From NCBI GenBank assembly GCA_964449305.1, contig CAYUYM010000177.1:1-7117 (forward strand): a stretch of DNA of 7,117 nt. The letters run 5' to 3'. A program made the translations under genes and the position numbers. Origin of the DNA: CAYUYM01 sp964449305 (GTDB lineage Bacteria > Bacteroidota > Ignavibacteria > SZUA-365 > CAYQST01). The notes beneath the pieces are model-generated. The model was not told where the DNA came from and did no database searches. It saw only the letters and a program-made list of their open reading frames with translations. Of the stretch, positions 1-5,758 are shown in pieces (position 1 is the first letter of the stretch; every line of letters starts with the position of its first letter).

Positions 1-333
1 AACCGGGATGCAGCAGCGGCCGGGGATGTCGATGTTGATGAAGAGTTTCACGAAGCGTGAGATCTCGTCCTTCAACTCGGGAATGCCCTCGATGCTGGGA
101 TAGACCGATGCACACCCGTTGCGGAGCGCATCGATCTCTGCTTCGATGCCGATCTCGTTGGCGGGCAGGCCGGGGACGCCCATCTCCATGCGGATGTACT
201 TCTTGGACGCCGCCCGTTCGATGCTGTTGATCAACGAGCGGATTTCACGAATCGATGCCCTGCCGACGTCGGCGAGGCGGGATTCACGCACCTTTTCATC
301 GACAATGGCGGCATCAATTGGAGTGTGTTTCAT
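1..333 (-). CDS. PLP-dependent aminotransferase, class I/II (N-terminal 111 residues; continues beyond the window)
   Basis: The leftward reading frame starts at the ATG at 333 and stays open to base 1, giving 111 residues without a stop. Residues 46-57 (YIRMEMGVPGLP), the GIEAEIDAL stretch at 62-70, and 'VYPSIEGIPELKDEISRF' at 78-95 match the N-terminal part of fold-type I aminotransferases. In that family this region carries a substrate-loop 'G-x-P' and the 'Y-x-x-x-x-G-x-x-x-L' pattern. I recall close relatives in Bacteroidota. The PLP-binding lysine and the rest of the large domain lie outside the window, so the amino-group donor and acceptor cannot be judged. The start is supported by AGGTGA at 340-345 with 6-nt spacing. 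The protein has no signal peptide and should be cytoplasmic. It lies downstream of crtI on the same strand, but the 246-base gap and inverted repeats suggest its own control. It could also be annotated simply as an aspartate/tyrosine-family aminotransferase. Confidence 0.88.
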   Translation of the reverse strand, partial: MKHTPIDAAIVDEKVRESRLADVGRASIREIRSLINSIERAASKKYIRMEMGVPGLPANEIGIEAEIDALRNGCASVYPSIEGIPELKDEISRFVKLFINIDIPGRCCIPV

Positions 334-339
334 GCGTTT

Positions 340-345
340 TCACCT
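340..345 (-). promoter_or_regulatory. Ribosome binding site of the aminotransferase gene
   Basis: Read leftward the bases are AGGTGA, six bases before the ATG at 333. This is a strong Shine-Dalgarno match and fixes the start. Confidence 0.75.
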
Positions 346-409
346 GGTAGTGATTGCGATTCTGACTGTGTGTATGAGAAGGCTCTCGTACCCGATGTGA
401 GGATGATGA

Positions 410-427
410 TGAACATGCCAATGTTCA
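410..427. repeat. Perfect inverted repeat, operator-like (7-4-7)
   Basis: TGAACATGCCAATGTTCA: 7-base arms TGAACAT and ATGTTCA around a 4-base centre. It lies 77 bases upstream of the aminotransferase start. It is not followed by a T-run on either strand, so it looks more like a protein-binding dyad than a terminator. No regulator is identified. Confidence 0.45.
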
Positions 428-432
428 CGCAG

Positions 433-447
433 CCGCGGGAACCGCGG
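433..447. repeat. GC-rich perfect inverted repeat (6-3-6)
   Basis: CCGCGG-GAA-CCGCGG, six bases beyond the neighbouring inverted repeat at 410-427. Each arm is itself a palindrome, so the element is also a direct repeat of CCGCGG with 9-base period. There is no T-tract on either side. It could be a small hairpin in a leftward transcript or part of a regulatory site. CCGCGG may also occur by chance in GC-rich DNA. Confidence 0.35.
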
Positions 448-491
448 AGGACGCGTGAAACTGGCGAAAGCTACGCATTTCCCGGTCAATG

Positions 492-519
492 AAAAAACCA
501 TGATGCGGCCACGGATGGT
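492..519 (-). terminator. Weak candidate intrinsic terminator after crtI
   Basis: Read leftward, ACCAT (519-515) can pair with ATGGT (501-497) and is followed by a run of six T (497-492, overlapping the stem end). It sits about 60 bases after the crtI stop. The stem is only 5 base pairs with a long loop, so this is a weak call. It is the only hairpin plus T-run visible in the crtI-aminotransferase gap. Confidence 0.25.
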
Positions 520-579
520 GCGCGGGGACCACTGTGGGCGCGTGCCTGACAGGTGCGGTGCCCGCCTCAGTGCCCGCCC

Positions 580-2055
580 TCAGCCCCGTGCCGGGCCGAT
601 GAGATCGGCGACGATCCTGGCCGATGACAGCACACCCGGGAGCCCCGCCCCGGGATGCGTGCCCGCCCCGGCCAGGTAGAGATTCGGGATGTCCTCGCTG
701 CGGTTGTGCGGCCGGAACCAGGCCGACTGCGTGAGCACCGGCTCGAAGGCGAACGCGGCCCCAAGGTGGCTGTTGAGCCGGGTGGCGAAGTCATCCGGCG
801 TGATGAAATGCATGGTGGATATGTTCGCACGGAGATCCGGAAGATGGCGCCCCTCGAGGAAGGCAAGGATGCGGTCGCGATACACGGGCCCCATCGTGCT
901 CCAGTCGATCCCCGATCCGTTGTGCGGGACGGGGGCGAGGACGTAGAACCCGTCGCATCCCTCCGGCGCAAGGGAGGAGTCGGTCTTGGTGGGTCGGTGG
1001 AGATAGAGCGAGAAGTCGTCGGCCAACACCTTGCGGGAAAAGATGTCGTCGAGCAGCCCGCGGTACCGTGGCCCGAGGATGATGGTGTGATGCGCGATGT
1101 CGGGATAACGGCGTCGCGTCCCGAAATGGATGACGAAGAGCGACATGGAATGGCGCATGCGCCGAAACCGGGCGTCGCTGTTCCTGCTGCGGTGGCGGGC
1201 ATCAATGAGGGACATGTACGTGGTCGCGACATCCCCGTTCGAGACCACGATGTCGGCGTCCAACCGGGTTCCGTCGGCAAGCACCGCGCCCGTTGCGCGT
1301 CCGTTCTCCACGGGGATGGCGGTCACCTCGGCGTTGAGGCGCAGCGTGCCCCCCTGCTCGCGGAACAGTCGTGTCATGGCCGCCACCACGGCTCCCGTGC
1401 CTCCCATCGCGTAGTGCACACCCCATTCGCGCTCCAGGTAGTGGATCATCGAGTAGATGGATGAAGTGTGGAAGGGATTGCCACCGACCAGCAGAGGGTG
1501 GAAGGTGAAGACCATGCGCAGCCGCTCATCCTTGATGAAGCGCGACACATAGGAATACACGCTGCGATGGGCACCAAGCCGCACCAGATCGGGCGCCACC
1601 GCCATCATGCTGCCAAAGGTGAGGAAGGGCTTGTCCGCAAGGCCGACGAAGCCCTTCATGAAGATCGGCTTCGTGCGCTTCATGAACTCCCGGTAGCCGG
1701 TGATGTCGCTCGGCCGAAAACGCATGATGTTGTCCTCGATGAAATGCTGGTCGCCATTGTACTCGAAGACGCTCCCATCATCGAACTGGATGCGGTAGAA
1801 CGGATCGATGGGAACGATGGTGACGTAGTCCTGCGCCTTCCTCCCGAACATGTCGAAGAGCTCGGTGATCAGCCAGGGCGCCGTGATCACCGTGGGGCCC
1901 GCATCGAAGGTGAACCCGTCCTGCTGAAAGACATAGGCCCGCCCGCCAGGCTTGTCGAGTTTTTCCACGATGGTCACCTCATGCCCCGCGGCTGTCAGAC
2001 GCAATGCCGCTGCGAGCCCCGCAAATCCTGATCCGATGACGATGATGCGCGCCAT
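580..2055 (-). CDS. crtI: Phytoene desaturase, bacterial CrtI type (carotenoid synthesis)
   Basis: FAD-dependent desaturase that converts colourless 15-cis-phytoene stepwise towards lycopene; family members are peripheral membrane proteins. The 491-residue length matches characterised CrtI (about 490). The N-terminal dinucleotide fold is at 4-31 (IIVIGSGFAGLAAALRL, acidic end E31), followed by KPGGRAY (35-41) and FDAGPTVIT (50-58). LLVGGNPF is at 188-195, ALEREWGV-like YLEREWGV at 206-213, and GGTGAVV at 218-224. DSSLAPEGCDGFYVLAPVPH spans 359-378. The C-terminal family signature NLYLAGAGTHPGAGLPGVL is at 458-476. I chose the start at 2055 because AAGGAG (2062-2067) lies six bases upstream. 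An in-frame ATG at 2085 has no such site and overlaps a promoter-like element. No phytoene synthase or cyclase gene is in the window. Position 149 is Ser where I recall Asp in Pantoea CrtI. Alternative roles in this family (diapophytoene or hydroxyneurosporene desaturation) look less likely given how close the motifs are to lycopene-forming enzymes. Confidence 0.95.
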   Translation of the reverse strand: MARIIVIGSGFAGLAAALRLTAAGHEVTIVEKLDKPGGRAYVFQQDGFTFDAGPTVITAPWLITELFDMFGRKAQDYVTIVPIDPFYRIQFDDGSVFEYNGDQHFIEDNIMRFRPSDITGYREFMKRTKPIFMKGFVGLADKPFLTFGSMMAVAPDLVRLGAHRSVYSYVSRFIKDERLRMVFTFHPLLVGGNPFHTSSIYSMIHYLEREWGVHYAMGGTGAVVAAMTRLFREQGGTLRLNAEVTAIPVENGRATGAVLADGTRLDADIVVSNGDVATTYMSLIDARHRSRNSDARFRRMRHSMSLFVIHFGTRRRYPDIAHHTIILGPRYRGLLDDIFSRKVLADDFSLYLHRPTKTDSSLAPEGCDGFYVLAPVPHNGSGIDWSTMGPVYRDRILAFLEGRHLPDLRANISTMHFITPDDFATRLNSHLGAAFAFEPVLTQSAWFRPHNRSEDIPNLYLAGAGTHPGAGLPGVLSSARIVADLIGPARG

Positions 2056-2061
2056 GCCCTG

Positions 2062-2067
2062 CTCCTT
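2062..2067 (-). promoter_or_regulatory. Ribosome binding site deciding the crtI start
   Basis: Read leftward the bases are AAGGAG, six bases from the ATG at 2055. The upstream in-frame ATG at 2085 has no purine-rich site before it. The protein from 2055 begins directly with the Rossmann strand, as CrtI proteins usually do. Confidence 0.8.
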
Positions 2068-2081
2068 GTGCTTGTCCGAGG

Positions 2082-2113
2082 TCAAGGTACGAATTGCCGC
2101 TTTCTCATGGCAA
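2082..2113 (-). promoter_or_regulatory. Candidate Bacteroidota-type promoter of crtI
   Basis: Read leftward, TTG (2113-2111) is followed after 21 bases by TACCTTGA (2089-2082). This resembles the Bacteroidota housekeeping elements TTG at -33 and TAnnTTTG at -7, with one mismatch in the second element. Transcription would start near 2077, giving a short leader that just contains the Shine-Dalgarno sequence. It would exclude the ATG at 2085 from the mRNA. The motif is short and could be chance. Confidence 0.35.
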
Positions 2114-2117
2114 CGCC

Positions 2118-2148
2118 TTCATCCTGATTTCGAAAAGCCCTATTTTTC
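2118..2148 (+). promoter_or_regulatory. Candidate promoter for the rightward phosphatase/ABC gene group
   Basis: TATTTTTC (2141-2148) differs from TAnnTTTG only at the last base. TTC (2118-2120), a one-mismatch TTG, lies 20 bases before it. Transcription would start near 2155, about 30 bases before the ATG at 2185. This places back-to-back divergent promoters in the 129-base gap between crtI and the phosphatase. The assignment is tentative. Confidence 0.3.
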
Positions 2149-2149
2149 G
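2131..2149. repeat. AT-rich inverted repeat in the divergent promoter region
   Basis: CGAAAA (2131-2136) and TTTTCG (2144-2149) are perfect reverse complements around a 7-base centre. The element overlaps the candidate -7 box of the rightward promoter. It could be an operator, or a small hairpin in a leftward transcript if one began further upstream. It stands out from the GC-rich surroundings. Confidence 0.4.
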
Positions 2150-2184
2150 CACTGCATCTTTCATCATCATCACAGCACCCTGCC

Positions 2185-3153
2185 ATGCGACCATACCGCC
2201 CACTTCTCCTGCTCATCACCTGCATCGTTCTCCTGCCTTTCGTCACCTTCTCGCAGCTCAAGAAAAACGTGGAGAACGCCCAGCCGCTTCCCGCCTTCAA
2301 TCCCGCCGACCGCCTTCCTGGCAACCCGCTCAACTTCTTCATCATCGGTGATTGGGGCACGGGTGGCAAGCTTCCCAGGCTTGTGGGCAGTGCCATGGGA
2401 GAAAAGTACAAGGTGGATGGCGCCATCGCCGTGCTGAATGTGGGGGACAACTTCTATCCCTCCGGCGTGGAGAGCGTGACCGATCCACAATGGACATCGA
2501 AATTCGAGGAGGTGTACCCGGCATCCCTTCTCCCCATCCCCTTCTATTCCACACTGGGCAACCATGACTGGATCAAGAACGAACAGGCGCAGGTGGATTA
2601 CACCGGCCGGAAACTCGCCGATGGTTCGATCACACGGTGGAAGATGCCCGATTACTATTGGACCACGACGCACACCTCGCAGGACGGCTTCACGCTGCGG
2701 CTCATCATGATCGACACGCAGATCCTCACATCCGGCACCCCCTCACGCCGCAAGGCCCACATGGACTGGCTCGACTCCGTGCTCGCCCTCCCGGGTGCGG
2801 ATTGGAAGGTGGTGGTGGGGCACATCCCGCCCTACGCCAACGGCATGCACGGCAACTCCGCGGGCATGATCAGGAATGTGAAGCCGCTGTTCGAGAAGCA
2901 CCACGTGGATGCCTACATCTCCGGGCATGAGCATGACGTCCAGGTGATGAAACCGGTCAACGGCGTCAACTACATCATCGTCGGCAACGGCAGCAGCATC
3001 CGCGACACACGCTGGGGCGACAACACGCTTGCAGCCATGTCGGAGCTGGGGTTTGGCTGGGTCCAGTTCGGGAGGAACGAGATGCTCCTCCAGATCGTCA
3101 ACCACGCGAACACCGTCATCTGGGCGACACGCCTGAAAAAGAACACCCACTGA
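2185..3153 (+). CDS. Secreted purple-acid-phosphatase-like metallophosphatase (TRAP/ACP5 type)
   Basis: The 322-residue protein has a signal peptide: a basic N-end, hydrophobic residues 7-20, and probable cleavage near S23/Q24. It should therefore act in the periplasm, at the outer membrane or outside. The calcineurin-like two-metal motifs are all present in order: GDWG (D56), GDNFY (D88, Y91), GNHD (N126, H127), GHIPP (H213), a following HG (H222) and GHEHD (H248, H250). A Tyr in the GDxxY block is the iron ligand that makes the family purple. The overall plan is that of the short mammalian-type tartrate-resistant acid phosphatases, without the N-terminal fibronectin-like domain of the plant enzymes. 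The family hydrolyses phosphate monoesters; the substrate here is unknown. No Shine-Dalgarno sequence precedes the ATG. It is 83 bases upstream of the sugar-binding lipoprotein gene on the same strand, so co-transcription is plausible. Confidence 0.9.
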   Translation: MRPYRPLLLLITCIVLLPFVTFSQLKKNVENAQPLPAFNPADRLPGNPLNFFIIGDWGTGGKLPRLVGSAMGEKYKVDGAIAVLNVGDNFYPSGVESVTDPQWTSKFEEVYPASLLPIPFYSTLGNHDWIKNEQAQVDYTGRKLADGSITRWKMPDYYWTTTHTSQDGFTLRLIMIDTQILTSGTPSRRKAHMDWLDSVLALPGADWKVVVGHIPPYANGMHGNSAGMIRNVKPLFEKHHVDAYISGHEHDVQVMKPVNGVNYIIVGNGSSIRDTRWGDNTLAAMSELGFGWVQFGRNEMLLQIVNHANTVIWATRLKKNTH

Positions 3154-3236
3154 CCGCGGCCAGACGCGGCCCCCTGCATCGTGTGCGGCCGCCTGTCCCC
3201 CTCCCTCCCATCGATCACCTCCAAACCCCGCCATCC
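3154..3236 (+). other. Intergenic leader before the binding-protein gene; no promoter or Shine-Dalgarno seen
   Basis: The first half contains repeated GCGGCC blocks. An imperfect hairpin could form from GCGGCC near 3167 and GGCCGC near 3186, but no T-run follows. The second half is strongly C-rich and pyrimidine-rich up to the ATG. I see no convincing terminator, so read-through from the phosphatase gene is the simplest view. Confidence 0.4.
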
Positions 3237-4139
3237 ATGCGCCACACATCCCTCATCCTTCTCCTTCTCCTCGCGATCCCCGCGCTCGCCATCATGTCCT
3301 GTGGCAAATCGGCCAAACCCGGGGCCAGGACCATCGGCGTGACACTCAAGAACCGATCGCATCTCTTCTACAAGGGCCTCGAGGCGGGTCTCACGGAACA
3401 GGCGGCGAAGGAGGGCTTTGAGCTGGTGATCACCTCAGCCGACGAGGATCTGGGGAAGCAGATCGGGCAGATCGAGGACTTCATCTCGCGCAGGGTTGAT
3501 GCGATCGTCATCTGCCCCGCGGATTCCAGGGGCATCAGCGTGGGGGTGGAGAAGGCGCGCGCCGCGGGCATCCCCGTGTTCACGGCCGACATCGCCGCCG
3601 AGAACGCGGAGGTCGTCTCCCACATCGCCTCCGACAATGTTGCCGGCGGGCGGCTGGCGGGCGAGCACATGGCGAAGCTCCTCGGAGGCAGGGGGAGAAT
3701 CGCGATCATCAATGAACCGACTGTCACCTCCGTGCTGGACCGTGTGAAGGGTTTTCGTGAGGCGCTGGCGGCCTTTCCAGACATGACCATCGTGGCCGAT
3801 GTCAACGGCCAGGGCAAGCTCGACAAGGCCCAGCCGGCGGCGGAGGACGTGCTCCAGGGGCATCCCGATCTCAACGGCGTGTTCGGCATCAACGACGACT
3901 CGGCGCTGGGCGCACTCGCGGCGGCGGAGCAGCTCAACCGGAGGGATCTCGTGATCATCGGCTACGATGCCACCCCGCCGGCCATGGATGCCATCCGTCG
4001 CGGCACACCACTCAAGGCCGATGTGACGCAGGATCCGACGAAGATCGGCTCCATGACCATCGAGACCATCCGCGATCATCTCGCCGGCAAACCCGTCCCG
4101 AAACTCATTCCGGTCGCCGTGAGCATCGTCGAGAAATGA
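3237..4139 (+). CDS. Sugar ABC importer, substrate-binding lipoprotein (RbsB-like, periplasmic-binding-protein type I fold)
   Basis: Extracytoplasmic sugar receptor of a CUT2-type ABC importer, 300 residues. The ATG at 3237 is preferred over the in-frame ATG at 3183. It begins directly with a lipoprotein signal: R2, hydrophobic residues 5-18, lipobox I-M-S-C with Cys22. The 18 extra upstream residues are proline-rich and would bury the signal. The mature part resembles E. coli ribose-binding protein throughout, including EVVSHIASDNVAGG (125-138). Aligning by eye with RbsB, ligand positions F44, Y45, D118, R169, N219, D244 and Q265 are kept. The RbsB Asn13 equivalent is H42 and Arg90 is I119. 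The substrate is therefore probably a pentose, hexose or similar polyol, not certainly ribose. Lipid anchoring is unusual for Gram-negative RbsB proteins, which are mostly soluble. The gene is followed after 47 bases by the ATPase gene. Confidence 0.92.
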   Translation: MRHTSLILLLLLAIPALAIMSCGKSAKPGARTIGVTLKNRSHLFYKGLEAGLTEQAAKEGFELVITSADEDLGKQIGQIEDFISRRVDAIVICPADSRGISVGVEKARAAGIPVFTADIAAENAEVVSHIASDNVAGGRLAGEHMAKLLGGRGRIAIINEPTVTSVLDRVKGFREALAAFPDMTIVADVNGQGKLDKAQPAAEDVLQGHPDLNGVFGINDDSALGALAAAEQLNRRDLVIIGYDATPPAMDAIRRGTPLKADVTQDPTKIGSMTIETIRDHLAGKPVPKLIPVAVSIVEK

Positions 4140-4186
4140 GCCCCGAGTTGCCGCACCTGCGTGCGCATCCCCACCGGGCCTGATCC

Positions 4187-5662
4187 ATGCTCCTCCGCCT
4201 CACCCACATCACCAAGACCTTCCCCGGCGCCATCGCCCTCGACGATGTCGATCTCGAGGTCGCTGCCGGAGAGATCCACTGCCTCGTCGGCGAGAACGGC
4301 GCGGGCAAGTCCACCCTGATGAACATCCTCGCGGGGGTGGTGCAGAGCGACGCGGGCACGATCGAGTTCGACGGCCGGTCCTGCAGCATCGCCTCGCCAT
4401 CCGACGCGTTCTCCCTCGGCATCGGCATGATCCATCAGGACTTCAAGCTCGTCCCGGAGATGACGGCCGCGGAGAACATCCTCCTCGGCCGCGAGCCCCA
4501 CAGCAGGCGGACGCGCATCATCGACCGCGGGGCCATGCGGCGCAGCGCCGTGGCGATCCTCGCAGACCTGGGCGAGGACATCGATCCCGACACACCCGTG
4601 CGCGAACTCGGCTCGGCCCGGCGGCAGATCATCGAGATCGCCAAGGCCCTCTCGCGCGACGTGCGCCTGCTCATCCTCGACGAACCCACGGCAGCCCTCA
4701 CCGACCGGGAGACGGAGAACCTGTTCGTGATGCTGCGCAGGCTCAGATCCCGTGGTGCCGCGATCATCTACATCTCGCACCGGTTGGGCGAGATCTTCGA
4801 GATCGGCGACCGCGTCACCGTGATGCGTGACGGCCGGCGTGTGGACACCTGCGACGTGGCGGGTGTGGACACGGCCGCCCTCATCCGCATGATGGTGGGC
4901 CGTGAACTGGTGGACGTCCACCCGAAGCAGCCCGTCCCGATCGGTGACACGCTGCTCGAGGTGCGGAACGTATGCAGTGCGGTGCTCAGGGATGTCAGCT
5001 TCACCCTTCGTCGCGGAGAGGTGCTCGGTGTGGCGGGGCTCATCGGCTCCGGCAAGATTGAACTGAGCCGCCTGCTCTTCGGAGCCGACCGGATGGAGGC
5101 GGGCGAGGTGCTGCTCGACGGGCGGCGCTTCAGCCCTGCATCGCCGCACGACGCCATCGCCGACGGCGTGGCCCTGTTGACGGAGGATCGCAACCATCTC
5201 GGGCTCATGCAGAACATGACCATCCGCGAAAACATCTCGCTGTCCAGCCTCGACACGCTTCTCCGCGGGCCGTTCATCGACCGCGGCGCCGAGCGGCGCA
5301 CGGCAGCCGGCCTTGCCGACCAGCTCCGGCTCAAGCCGCGCGACACCGGACAGCCGGTGGGCGCGCTCTCGGGAGGCAACCGGCAGAAGGTGATCCTCGC
5401 CCGCTGGCTCGCGACACAGGCGCGGCTCTACATCTTCAACGAACCGACCGCAGGCATCGACGTGGGGGCGAAGTACGAGATCTACATGCTCATGAACCGC
5501 CTCGCAGGCGAGGGGCTGGGCATCATCTGCTTCTCATCAGACCTCCCGGAACTGCTCGGCATCAGTGACCGCATTGCGGTGATGTGCGACGGGCACATCG
5601 CCGGCATCCTGGACCGCGAGTCGGCCACACAGGAGGCCATCATGCACCTCGCCACGCCGTAG
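4187..5662 (+). CDS. Sugar ABC importer, double-ATPase subunit (RbsA/MglA-like)
   Basis: Cytoplasmic ATPase of the CUT2 importer, 491 residues, with two fused nucleotide-binding domains of the RbsA/MglA/XylG plan. Domain 1 (about 2-235) has Walker A GENGAGKST (35-43), Q-loop Q84, Walker B LLILDEPT (D165, E166) and H-loop H198. Its signature is LGSARRQ (141-147) in place of LSxGQ. Domain 2 (about 245-490) has GSGKIEL (287-293) at Walker A and a canonical LSGGNRQ signature (394-400). It has IFNEPT at Walker B (N418, E419) and SSDLPE with Ser451 at the H-loop. The Ser at the H-loop is usual for this family; Asn for the Walker B Asp is not what I expect. Arg is more usual than Lys in the domain 2 Walker A. 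Domain 1 with the domain 2 signature should form a working ATP site. The gene lies between binding-protein and permease genes. No Shine-Dalgarno sequence precedes the start. Confidence 0.95.
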   Translation: MLLRLTHITKTFPGAIALDDVDLEVAAGEIHCLVGENGAGKSTLMNILAGVVQSDAGTIEFDGRSCSIASPSDAFSLGIGMIHQDFKLVPEMTAAENILLGREPHSRRTRIIDRGAMRRSAVAILADLGEDIDPDTPVRELGSARRQIIEIAKALSRDVRLLILDEPTAALTDRETENLFVMLRRLRSRGAAIIYISHRLGEIFEIGDRVTVMRDGRRVDTCDVAGVDTAALIRMMVGRELVDVHPKQPVPIGDTLLEVRNVCSAVLRDVSFTLRRGEVLGVAGLIGSGKIELSRLLFGADRMEAGEVLLDGRRFSPASPHDAIADGVALLTEDRNHLGLMQNMTIRENISLSSLDTLLRGPFIDRGAERRTAAGLADQLRLKPRDTGQPVGALSGGNRQKVILARWLATQARLYIFNEPTAGIDVGAKYEIYMLMNRLAGEGLGIICFSSDLPELLGISDRIAVMCDGHIAGILDRESATQEAIMHLATP

Positions 5663-5758
5663 ATGATGGTGATCACGACACATGGATGCCCCCGCCCATG
5701 AATCGCATCCCGAAGCACTCTGACAACTCGATACACCGATACACGGACACACTGCCTG
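5663..5758 (+). other. Leader between ATPase and permease genes
   Basis: 96 bases without a supported gene. It contains an 8-base palindrome GTGATCAC (5669-5676), a weak 5-base inverted repeat CATGG/CCATG (5681-5700) and a short tandem repeat (5729-5744). No T-run terminator or Shine-Dalgarno sequence is seen. Confidence 0.4.
5729..5744 (+). repeat. Tandem 8-base repeat, two copies
   Basis: CGATACAC occurs twice in direct succession, ending 14 bases before the permease ATG. Two copies only; possibly chance or part of a translation leader. Confidence 0.5.

Noticed and set aside
119..400. Small plus-strand frame of 93 codons at the left end
   Set aside because: Mostly antisense to the aminotransferase, whose frame is supported by family motifs and a Shine-Dalgarno sequence.
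558..578. Direct repeat GTGCCCGCC at 558-566 and 570-578, with a third copy at 659-667
   Set aside because: Short and GC-rich, partly at the crtI end; expected often by chance in this composition and not an array.
655..1464. A 269-codon plus-strand open frame inside crtI
   Set aside because: It is antisense to strongly conserved CrtI motifs; no domain is recognisable and the composition is skewed.
2170..2673. Minus-strand open frames of 122 and 167 codons opposite the phosphatase 5' end
   Set aside because: The phosphatase frame carries the signal peptide and metal-binding motifs. The antisense frames have no support.
3160..3192. Possible GCGGCC/GGCCGC hairpin after the phosphatase gene
   Set aside because: No T-run follows, and GCGGCC-type words are frequent here; insufficient for a terminator call.
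3183..3236. Upstream in-frame ATG for the sugar-binding protein
   Set aside because: It would add 18 proline-rich residues before a complete lipoprotein signal peptide, so the ATG at 3237 is preferred.
4076..5197. A 373-codon minus-strand open frame opposite the ATPase gene
   Set aside because: It overlaps canonical Walker motifs on the other strand, and its composition is low-complexity (H, D, E, G, R, V). No start signal or family motif is seen.
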